NCBI GenBank assembly: GCA_938007945.1
Contig: CALLME010000042.1
Span: 1-7,661, forward strand
Length of the DNA stretch: 7,661 bases
Direction: 5' to 3'
DNA from: an uncultured Caulobacterales bacterium
GTDB lineage: Bacteria > Pseudomonadota > Alphaproteobacteria > Caulobacterales > Maricaulaceae
Part shown: positions 1-5,144 of the stretch, one piece after another
Numbering within the stretch: position 1 is the first letter of the stretch
How the letters are laid out: each line of letters begins with the position of its first letter
Translations under genes and position numbers: made by a program
Notes under the pieces: model-generated
Told to the model about the DNA's origin: nothing
Seen by the model: only the letters and a program-made list of their open reading frames with translations
Databases searched by the model: none

Positions 1-1
1 T

Positions 2-127
2 GTGACGTTGTCCGTCTCAGCGCTCAACCTGCTCGATGATGAAGCGCGTCAGCATAGCTCATTTCTAAAAGAGCTTATCCCGCTGCCAGGCCGAAATTTC
101 CGCCTGTCTGTACGAGCTGAGTTCTAA
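2..127 (+). CDS. TonB-dependent receptor, C-terminal end only (5' end outside window)
   Basis: The second forward frame is open from the left edge to a TAA at 125-127 and encodes 41 residues. They contain NLLDDEARQHSSFLKE followed by PLPGRNFRLSVRAEF. This is the typical end of a TonB-dependent outer-membrane receptor: the 'N-L-(x)-E-x-R-x-H-S-S-F-L-K' stretch, the PGRN(F/I)RL turn and last beta-strand, and a terminal phenylalanine recognised by the BAM assembly machinery. Such receptors import siderophores, vitamins, sugars or lipophilic substrates using TonB energy. The substrate cannot be told from this fragment. The gene converges on the crotonase gene and their stop codons overlap (124-127). 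Its likely terminator lies at 157-188, inside the crotonase gene. I am fairly sure of the family, based on the C-terminal signature alone. Confidence 0.82.
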   Translation: MTLSVSALNLLDDEARQHSSFLKELIPLPGRNFRLSVRAEF

Positions 128-969
128 GACTTAGAGCTACCAAAAGATTTAAGTTGGGGGAGGTCTGCGAACTTCCCCTCTCTTTTTTGACCCTTGGCCT
201 GCATAGCTTCCATCATCTCGCTTGGGATGAGCATGGACATATTCCACACCGCAATTTGGTCGAGCGTATCTTGAGTACTGTGATCGCGCGCATAGCTGAT
301 AATATGCTTACAGCCGTGCACGGCCAGCGGCGGACGCGCGGCAATCTCGGCGGCGGTCTCCATAACAGCTTTCATCATAGCCTCTTGGTCGGCGTAAACG
401 TCATTAAATAACCCACGCGATTTACATTCATCCGCATGCATTTTGCGACCTGTATAAGCGAGCTCTCGCACTACGCCCTCTGGCATATGATTTAAAATGC
501 GCGGGAACGTCCCGACATCGGCCACCATCCCGACAATGATTTCGTAGATCGTAATGAAACTATCTTCTGTGCCGTAACGCATGTCACAGGCGGTAATGAG
601 ATCGACTCCGCCGCCGTAACATCCGCCTTGAATGGCGGCGAGTACGGGAATGCGACATTTCTCAATCGCGGTGAAGCTGTCTTGCAAGGGCCCGACATTG
701 TTTTGCAGAAAGTTTAACCCCGCATGAGGATGGTTTTTATCCATACTCATATCACTACCGAACATCGATAAATCTATGCCTGCTGAAAAAACAGGACCTG
801 TGCTTGAAATAACGATAACGCGCGCTTTGGACCCCGCGTCAATGTCACGGATAATCTCAGGCAGCTCCGTCCAAAATTCCGCAATCATAGCGTTACGTTT
901 CTCAGGTCGGTTCATCACGATATGCGCGATTTTATTTTCTATCGAGACATCAAAACATTTATAGGTCAT
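124..969 (-). CDS. Crotonase family protein, probable delta(3,5)-delta(2,4)-dienoyl-CoA isomerase (ECH1-like)
   Basis: This 281-residue protein has the crotonase fold. NRPEKRNAM is at 20-28, the first oxyanion-hole segment FSAGIDL at 61-67, and the second, GGCYGGGVDL, at 115-124. Three acidic residues, D123, E143 and D151, have the same 20- and 8-residue spacing as the catalytic Asp/Glu/Asp of mammalian ECH1 (D176, E196, D204 in rat, from memory). Surrounding segments such as LQDSFTAIEKCR and ACDMRY also resemble ECH1 closely. ECH1 shifts double bonds in 3,5-dienoyl-CoA esters during oxidation of unsaturated acyl chains. The start is ATG at 969: a GGAGG (plus 975-979) lies 5 bases upstream, whereas the GTG at 972 would be only 2 bases from it. 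This is the last gene of the operon, 15 bases after the DUF2855 stop. No N-terminal targeting signal is seen, so it should be cytoplasmic. The acyl-CoA substrate is unknown, and another crotonase activity remains possible. Confidence 0.88.
   Translation of the reverse strand: MTYKCFDVSIENKIAHIVMNRPEKRNAMIAEFWTELPEIIRDIDAGSKARVIVISSTGPVFSAGIDLSMFGSDMSMDKNHPHAGLNFLQNNVGPLQDSFTAIEKCRIPVLAAIQGGCYGGGVDLITACDMRYGTEDSFITIYEIIVGMVADVGTFPRILNHMPEGVVRELAYTGRKMHADECKSRGLFNDVYADQEAMMKAVMETAAEIAARPPLAVHGCKHIISYARDHSTQDTLDQIAVWNMSMLIPSEMMEAMQAKGQKREGKFADLPQLKSFGSSKS
157..188 (+). terminator. Intrinsic terminator for the TonB-receptor gene, inside the opposing crotonase gene
   Basis: On the plus strand GGGGAGGT (157-164) can pair with ACTTCCCC (171-178), giving an 8-bp stem with one G-U pair and a 6-base loop. 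After TCTC comes a run of six T (183-188). The element starts 30 bases after the receptor stop codon, at a suitable distance and in the right orientation to end that transcript. It lies wholly within the last part of the minus-strand crotonase gene, where it encodes roughly residues 261-271. The T run is read there as AAAAAA in lysine-rich codons. Confidence 0.65.
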
Positions 970-974
970 CACAG

Positions 975-979
975 CCTCC
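975..979 (-). promoter_or_regulatory. Ribosome binding site that decides the crotonase start
   Basis: GGAGG on the minus strand lies 5 bases before ATG (969) and 2 bases before the in-frame GTG (972). The normal spacing favours the ATG. The site sits in the 15-base gap after the DUF2855 stop codon. Confidence 0.75.
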
Positions 980-984
980 GAGGG

Positions 985-2085
985 TTAAAGCGAAAAGAGA
1001 TAGCCTTTGTCAGGCGTTGCCGTGCCGTCGAGCATCTCTTTATAAGTTTGTAATAGAGGCTCTACGCCGCTTTGTTTTTCAACGGAAAGCCAATCGCTTG
1101 CGCTGTCTAGAAAGGGGAGCCAACGCGCGCCGAGCCGTTGGTTAAAGCCCGCGCCGCCCCATTCCGCAATGCGCGCTTTAGCTTGGTCAGGCGCAAAGAA
1201 GAATCCAGACGGCGTTTTGCCTTTGGTCGAGACATTGGGTTTTGCGTCCCAATGCGATATCCCGACGCGGCAAATATAGGTGATGTTTTCTTCAAAGTGA
1301 TCCAGCACCGTTTCCATGACATCACCATTGCCCGCCATATCGACAATCACCGTTTTTACGTCAGGGTTCATATCCGTGATCGCGTCATAGCTATAGGTGT
1401 TTGCGTAAAATCCTGTGCCGTCGACGAAATCTTTGTTGCGCGCGGAGGTCAGCCCGACCGTTGGAATAGCGCTACGTTGTTTCAGGCAAAAAGCGGTCCC
1501 AAGCGCCGTCTTAGAACTCGCGGATAATATCAGTACTTGCTCGGCACCGAAGAAGTCTTTCTCGGCAAGGAAATCATCAATCAAAAAGCTCGTGGTAAAG
1601 AGCGGACGCAGCACGGGCTGCAAATCTTGATGCACGCCAAAGGACGGATCTTTGTCAGTGAACGTCAGACCATTATAAAGGCTGTGCAGTTTTGTGCGGT
1701 GTTCCATACCGTCTTGAAAGCCATGCGGTGTAAGTTTGACGGGGCGCATGTCGAAACTATCCGCAATTGGCAAAAAGCCATAAACGCGCTGCCCAACTTT
1801 GACGTCCGCGCAACGGCTTTCCGTCACCTCCCCGTAACCCCAAACCGGCATACGCCCCCATTTGATCCCGTCGCCTTCATCCATCTGAATGCCGTAATCC
1901 GTCGGATTAAAATAATGCCAATAACCAATCTGGTCGCCCGTCAACATATAGGTGATATTATTGGCCGTCAGCGCCCACGGCCCGAGTTTTAGGCGAATAC
2001 AGCCGTCATCAAGTGCGTCTTCTTTGATATTAACGAGCGCGACTTCGGCAAAGTCCTGTTTATTGACAAGCAAAGTTTGGGACAT
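985..2085 (-). CDS. DUF2855 family protein (medium-chain-reductase-like)
   Basis: This 366-residue protein is recognised as DUF2855 from RLGPWALTANNITY-like text at 32-46 (read here as KLGPWALTANNITYMLTG), the GYWHYFNP and WGRMPVWGYGEV blocks (54-61 and 76-86), and LRPLFTTSFLIDDFL at 159-173 followed by VLILSASSKTALGTAFCLK (184-202). No function has been assigned to the family that I know of. The order of parts resembles medium-chain dehydrogenase/reductases: an N-terminal GroES-like part with 'VKVGQRVYGFLP' (96-106), then a Rossmann-like part. However, the usual GxGxxG loop is replaced by SASSKTALG (188-196), and I see no zinc-ligand cluster. ATG at 2085 is one base after the DUF1330 stop codon, with AAAGG 8 bases upstream inside the DUF1330 coding end, so translation is probably coupled. 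Probably soluble and cytoplasmic. A redox role with a CoA or lipid substrate is inference from its neighbours. Confidence 0.85.
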   Translation of the reverse strand: MSQTLLVNKQDFAEVALVNIKEDALDDGCIRLKLGPWALTANNITYMLTGDQIGYWHYFNPTDYGIQMDEGDGIKWGRMPVWGYGEVTESRCADVKVGQRVYGFLPIADSFDMRPVKLTPHGFQDGMEHRTKLHSLYNGLTFTDKDPSFGVHQDLQPVLRPLFTTSFLIDDFLAEKDFFGAEQVLILSASSKTALGTAFCLKQRSAIPTVGLTSARNKDFVDGTGFYANTYSYDAITDMNPDVKTVIVDMAGNGDVMETVLDHFEENITYICRVGISHWDAKPNVSTKGKTPSGFFFAPDQAKARIAEWGGAGFNQRLGARWLPFLDSASDWLSVEKQSGVEPLLQTYKEMLDGTATPDKGYLFSL

Positions 2086-2086
2086 C

Positions 2087-2527
2087 TTAAAAGCCTTTCG
2101 CGGCAGAACAGGAAATCAGAAGCTGCCCCTCAAGGCCAGCTTTGCGGTGATAATGAATTTTGCGGTAGTCTTCTGAACTGACGCATTCAAACATGGTTTT
2201 CGCGTCAGGATATTTGGCAATTGCGATTTTATCCCACTGCGTCGCGTCCACATCTTGGCCGATAAGCATAGCGTTCAAATTGCCTGCAAATGTTGTCTCA
2301 AACCCGATATTTCTCTCGCGCATCAGCTTGCCAAAGGCGCTGGCGTAACGGCCATAGGCGACCTCGCCAGAGACATCATTTTCAGGATTAGAGTCGCGGT
2401 CTGAATATGTCGCGCGGGGTTTAAACTTAAGCAGGTTGAGCATGAAAACGGGCTCTCCTGCTTGCTCATGGGCGAGGAAGGCATTAATTTGTTCTGGAGT
2501 CGGATCAACTGCGTTTAACGTGGCCAT
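2087..2527 (-). CDS. DUF1330 family protein
   Basis: This 146-residue protein has the DUF1330 pattern: PVFMLNLLKFKPRA at 26-39 (the first strand, with the family's typical V-x-M-L-N-L-L-K-F), YGRYASAFGKLM (58-69), then a strand and helix around WDKIAIAKYPDAKTMFECVSSEDYRKI (98-124, key residues Y106, P107, F113, S118, Y121). The family is thought to adopt a small ferredoxin-like alpha/beta fold that dimerises. Its reaction is not established. The ATG at 2527 follows the SDR stop by 9 bases. The SDR's TAG stop overlaps the AGAGG binding site, which lies 6 bases before this start. The DUF2855 ATG begins one base after its TAA. Strict packing between two enzymes suggests a role in the same pathway, perhaps as a small binding protein or cofactor-independent enzyme; that is inference only. 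Confidence 0.85.
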   Translation of the reverse strand: MATLNAVDPTPEQINAFLAHEQAGEPVFMLNLLKFKPRATYSDRDSNPENDVSGEVAYGRYASAFGKLMRERNIGFETTFAGNLNAMLIGQDVDATQWDKIAIAKYPDAKTMFECVSSEDYRKIHYHRKAGLEGQLLISCSAAKGF

Positions 2528-2536
2528 ATTAAACCT

Positions 2537-3448
2537 CTATTTATACCCTGGATGTTGCATGACATTGGATTTAGACCGCGCGAGCCAGTCATCAGGCACA
2601 AAGAAATCCGCCATGAGCGGGCCGTCATAGCCGGGCTGATTATAGACATCGAAATCTGTGGTGCCTGTCTCGGCGAGAATAAATTCATCAATAACAAATT
2701 GTCCTGTGTAGGTTTTTGCCTCTTGGGACAGCACTTGAAACGCGGCGTCTGCCATAATAGACGGCAGGCGGCTCATCTTCGCAAGGCTATCACCGCCCAA
2801 CACATTTCGTACAGCGGCCGTATCAATTGAGGTCATCGGCCAGAGCGAGTTGACGCCTATACCATCTGATTTAAACTCTTCCGCCATACCGAGCGTGCAG
2901 AGGCTCATGCCGTATTTCGCCATAGTATAAGCCGTGTGGTTTTTGAACCATTTCGGCGACATATCGAGCGGCGGCGCGATGTTGAGAATATGCGGGTTAT
3001 TAGATTTTTTAAGATGCGGATGTGTGAGCTTTGACAAAAGAAACGTCCCGCGCGCATTCACGCCGTTCATCAAATCATAGCGCTTCATATCCGTCGCCGT
3101 TGTCGGGGTGAGCGCAATCGCGCTGGCGTTATTGACGCAAATATCTATGCCGCCAAATTCCGCGACGCAGGCATCAACAGAGCGCTGCACAGCCTCTTCC
3201 TCACGAATGTCACAGACGGTTGGCAAAGCGCGTACGCCGTGTTTTTTGCCCGCCGCTTCAATCTCAGCGGCGGCTGTGTGTATTGTGCCCTCAAGTTTGG
3301 GGTGAGGCTTATCAGTCTTCGCCGCAATACAGACATTCGCGCCTGCTTTGGCGCAGGCTTTGGCAATCTCTAGCCCAATGCCACGCGACCCACCTGACAT
3401 AAAAATCGTTTTATTTTTTAGGGATAAATGCGAAGCTGATGCTGCCAT
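2537..3448 (-). CDS. Short-chain dehydrogenase/reductase, HSDL2-like (no SCP2 domain)
   Basis: This 303-residue Rossmann-fold oxidoreductase has the nucleotide loop GGSRGIG (19-25), NNAS (106-109) and the catalytic pair Y174/K178 in AYTMAKYGMS. Blocks typical of hydroxysteroid dehydrogenase-like protein 2 are present: AAKTDKPHPKLEGTI (42-56), NARGTFLLSK (131-140), GMAEEFK (187-193), FVIDEFIL (251-258) and FDVY (266-269). Human HSDL2 carries an additional C-terminal SCP2 lipid-carrier domain that is absent here. HSDL2 is linked to peroxisomal lipid metabolism, but its substrate is unsettled. At the position where the family usually has serine (LN-x-S-PPL) this protein has A158 (LNIAPPL). ATG 3448 is chosen because GAGAG lies 5 bases upstream and homology starts just after it. 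An upstream TTG at 3526 lies within the candidate promoter. First gene of the operon. Probably cytoplasmic, with an NAD(P)-dependent reaction on an acyl or sterol-like substrate inferred. Confidence 0.88.
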   Translation of the reverse strand: MAASASHLSLKNKTIFMSGGSRGIGLEIAKACAKAGANVCIAAKTDKPHPKLEGTIHTAAAEIEAAGKKHGVRALPTVCDIREEEAVQRSVDACVAEFGGIDICVNNASAIALTPTTATDMKRYDLMNGVNARGTFLLSKLTHPHLKKSNNPHILNIAPPLDMSPKWFKNHTAYTMAKYGMSLCTLGMAEEFKSDGIGVNSLWPMTSIDTAAVRNVLGGDSLAKMSRLPSIMADAAFQVLSQEAKTYTGQFVIDEFILAETGTTDFDVYNQPGYDGPLMADFFVPDDWLARSKSNVMQHPGYK

Positions 3449-3497
3449 AATGTCTCTCGTGAAATTTCTCTTGAGTTGATTTTGGTTTATGCCTTTA

Positions 3498-3526
3498 TTG
3501 ATATGCAATTTGGTGCATAATAACAA
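3498..3526 (-). promoter_or_regulatory. Candidate promoter of the SDR-DUF1330-DUF2855-crotonase operon
   Basis: On the minus strand TTGTTA (3526-3521) and TATCAA (3503-3498) are separated by 17 bases. Each matches 4 of 6 positions of the sigma-70 consensus. Transcription would start near 3491, leaving a leader of about 43 bases before ATG 3448. The inverted repeat at 3502-3519 fills the spacer and touches the -10 element, so a bound regulator would block polymerase. This is prediction by eye. Confidence 0.5.
3498..3526 (+). promoter_or_regulatory. Candidate divergent promoter of the padR-type gene
   Basis: The same bases read on the plus strand give TTGATA (3498-3503, 5 of 6 to the -35 consensus), a 17-base spacer, and TAACAA (3521-3526, only 3 of 6 to the -10). 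CATAAT at 3516-3521 is a better -10 by sequence but lacks a good -35. If either is used, the start lies about 30-45 bases before ATG 3572 and the inverted repeat would also control the regulator itself. Weaker than the opposite promoter. Confidence 0.35.
3502..3519. promoter_or_regulatory. Inverted repeat, likely PadR operator (ATGC-N8-GCAT)
   Basis: TATGCA (3502-3507) and TGCATA (3514-3519) form a perfect 6-bp inverted repeat around six unmatched bases. The core reads ATGC-N8-GCAT, which has the same geometry as the ATGT-N8-ACAT sites known for PadR-family repressors. It is in the spacer between a padR-type gene and the divergent operon, between candidate -35 and -10 elements. The position makes it the best candidate binding site; the assignment is inference. 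Confidence 0.6.
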
Positions 3527-3571
3527 GGAAAATGGCCCGCAGCTGTGACCTGAATTTAAAGAGGAAAGATT

Positions 3572-4105
3572 ATGGCCCTGTCCGAAGCCATCCTTGTCTG
3601 CTTAACTGAGCGCCCGATGAGTGGTTATGATCTCGCCAAGAACTTTGATGCCTCTATCGGATTTTTCTGGCGTGCCAGCCATCAGCAGATTTACCGCGAA
3701 CTAGGGAAGCTGCGCGAAAAAGGCCATGTGAAATCCCAAGAGATTAGTCAGAGCGGAAAACCTAACCGCATTGTTCACACCATCACGGCCGAGGGCCGCA
3801 AAGCGCTCATGTCTTGGTCGAGTAAACCGTGTAAACAGCCCTCTATTAAAGATGAACTGCTTGTGAAGTTTTACGGGATTGACGGCATAGATATCAGTGC
3901 CTTCATTGAGCAGTTGCAGCTCCGCCTAGAACAACACCAAACCAAGCTATCGAAATATCACCGCATCAAAGCTCGACATTTTGACGGCAAAGACCTCTCG
4001 CTGAACCAAAAAGGCAAGCTGATCGCCCTTGAACTGGGGATTGAGCAGGAAAATCATCAAATAGAAACGCTGAACGAGGCTATAGAAAAAGTCCGCGCGC
4101 TCTAG
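3572..4105 (+). CDS. PadR family transcriptional regulator
   Basis: This 177-residue protein has an N-terminal winged-helix domain. LSEAILVCLTERPMSGYDLAK (3-23; key residues L11, M16, S17, G18, Y19, D20, L21) is the classic PadR opening. SHQQIYRELGKLREKGHV (36-53) is the recognition-helix region, and the wing and following segment read RIVHTITAEGRKALMSW (66-82). The C-terminal part, from about IKDELLVKFYG (92-102) to the end, is helical with a likely coiled-coil dimerisation arm (112-175), matching the Vir_act_alpha_C-type domain of longer PadR proteins. PadR regulators usually repress adjacent genes and release DNA on binding small aromatic or lipophilic ligands. AGAGGA precedes ATG 3572 with 6-7 bases of spacing. 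The gene is divergent from the SDR operon, and the palindrome at 3502-3519 between them suggests control of both. I see no clear terminator after its stop. Confidence 0.9.
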   Translation: MALSEAILVCLTERPMSGYDLAKNFDASIGFFWRASHQQIYRELGKLREKGHVKSQEISQSGKPNRIVHTITAEGRKALMSWSSKPCKQPSIKDELLVKFYGIDGIDISAFIEQLQLRLEQHQTKLSKYHRIKARHFDGKDLSLNQKGKLIALELGIEQENHQIETLNEAIEKVRAL

Positions 4106-4204
4106 TCCCTCCCCTCAGTTTTTGCTTGTTCCCGCTTGCCTTATTTGTGCATTATTTTCTCTTTGCGCGAGAGTGGCATGTGAATTGAACCCTGACATTT
4201 GTAC

Positions 4205-4226
4205 ACATCTTCAATTTCGAAGATGT
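4205..4226. promoter_or_regulatory. Inverted repeat upstream of the lipoprotein gene (operator or leader hairpin)
   Basis: ACATCTTC (4205-4212) and GAAGATGT (4219-4226) are perfect 8-bp complementary arms around a 6-base loop, AATTTC. The repeat ends 24 bases before ATG 4251 and just upstream of the AGGGGG binding site. No T run follows, so it is unlikely to be a terminator. It could be a regulator site or a hairpin in the mRNA leader. The rest of the 4106-4250 gap shows no promoter I can defend. Confidence 0.45.
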
Positions 4227-4250
4227 CCCAAAACAAAACAGGGGGCTGCC

Positions 4251-5087
4251 ATGCACCAACTTTTTAAACTTACGCCACTTCTATTGGGCGCAGTGTCTTT
4301 ATCGGCTTGTTCAGCTCTCGGCTTTGGCGCGAACCAATCCACAGCGCAATACGGAAATGATATGGGCGGAACTTACACCCAAGTCGCTACAAATACGCAA
4401 AACCACACCTTCTCTGATTACGATATGAATAGCGGCTGGTACGCAGGCGGCTCAAGCACGGGCGAGATTAATCCCTATGCAGGCGGCGAAGTGCAACTCG
4501 ACATACAGCCAACAGATATCTACCCAGACGGTAATACACAAATGGCGCATAATGGCTATCACGACGCTTACGGCAATCCTGTGCCAGGTCCAATGGCGCA
4601 AACACAGCCCGTTGATACAACCTATGTCACACCGTCACTGCGCGGCAGTTACGGCCCCAGCTATTACGGCAATATCGGTGCAACCATGTACGACGTGGGT
4701 GACGAAATATTTGGAATCGTCGGACGTCTCGGCGTTGAGAAAGATTGGTACGGCGCAGAGTTAGAAGGCACGATAGGTGTTATCGACGAGGATATTGGCG
4801 GTATTGATGTCGGCGTAGACCATTCACTTGCAGCTTTTGCTGTGGGTCGCCTGCCAGTTGGCAATCGCCTTAAAGCGCTCGGGCGTGTCGGTTATCATAC
4901 GACACAAGTTGGCGCGATGGATAATAACGGCAATAGTGGGTCAGCTGATTTGGACGGCATCGCTTATGGCGCAGGTCTTGAATATGACCTTAACCCTGTC
5001 AGCGGATTGCGCCTTGATTACACGCGTTATGATCTTGAAGAAGCGACCTCCGATTCGCTTGCCGCGACCTATATCCGCCGCTTCTAA
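4251..5087 (+). CDS. Predicted lipoprotein with outer-membrane beta-barrel-like C-terminal region
   Basis: This 278-residue protein starts with a signal peptide: K6, a hydrophobic stretch 7-19, and lipobox L17-S18-A19-C20. Signal peptidase II cleavage with acylation of C20 is therefore predicted. Serine at +2 favours outer-membrane sorting. Residues 21-125 are rich in Gly, Asn, Tyr, Thr and Gln and look like a low-complexity or surface-exposed stretch. From about 126 to 278 the protein shows alternating, aromatic-bounded strands (for example RLGVEKDWYGAELEGTIGVI at 159-178, GIAYGAGLEYDL at 236-247, and GLRLDYTRYDL at 252-262) and ends in YIRRF. That ending resembles the BAM signal of porin-like or OmpA-type barrels. 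The ATG at 4251 is chosen for the signal peptide and the AGGGGG 5 bases upstream; an in-frame upstream extension to 4122 has no support. Function is unknown. A strong terminator follows. Confidence 0.75.
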   Translation: MHQLFKLTPLLLGAVSLSACSALGFGANQSTAQYGNDMGGTYTQVATNTQNHTFSDYDMNSGWYAGGSSTGEINPYAGGEVQLDIQPTDIYPDGNTQMAHNGYHDAYGNPVPGPMAQTQPVDTTYVTPSLRGSYGPSYYGNIGATMYDVGDEIFGIVGRLGVEKDWYGAELEGTIGVIDEDIGGIDVGVDHSLAAFAVGRLPVGNRLKALGRVGYHTTQVGAMDNNGNSGSADLDGIAYGAGLEYDLNPVSGLRLDYTRYDLEEATSDSLAATYIRRF

Positions 5088-5107
5088 GGGACACTTAATA
5101 TTGGGAG

Positions 5108-5142
5108 AAACGCCGCGCACTTTTAAAGTGAGCGGCGTTTTT
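5108..5142 (+). terminator. Intrinsic terminator after the lipoprotein gene
   Basis: AAACGCCGC (5108-5116) pairs with GCGGCGTTT (5132-5140). A G/A mismatch follows, then a second helix CACTT/AAGTG (5118-5122 with 5126-5130) with a 3-base loop. Five T (5138-5142) end the element. It starts 21 bases after the TAA at 5087. On the minus strand only TTTCTCCC follows the stem, so it is at best a weak terminator for the convergent ABC exporter gene ending at 5145. Confidence 0.88.
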
Positions 5143-5144
5143 CG

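Noticed and set aside
54..78. AGCTC/GAGCT repeat as a terminator for the crotonase operon
   Set aside because: The arms are only five bases with a 10-base loop, and no T run follows on the minus strand.
1537..1992. Plus-strand open frame opposite DUF2855 (151 codons)
   Set aside because: No recognisable family; it mirrors a real gene on the minus strand.
3449..3526. N-terminal extension of the HSDL2-like SDR to a TTG start at 3526
   Set aside because: The extra 26 residues have no family resemblance, the start is a TTG lying in the candidate -35 hexamer, and ATG 3448 has a GAGAG site at normal spacing.
4174..4189. Possible sigma-54 promoter (TGGCAT-N5-TTGAA) upstream of the lipoprotein
   Set aside because: The spacing is right, but the normally invariant GC at -12 is GA here and no enhancer-type activator gene is nearby.
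4122..4250. Upstream extension of the lipoprotein reading frame
   Set aside because: It would bury the signal peptide and lipobox inside the protein and run through the inverted repeat and the ribosome binding site.
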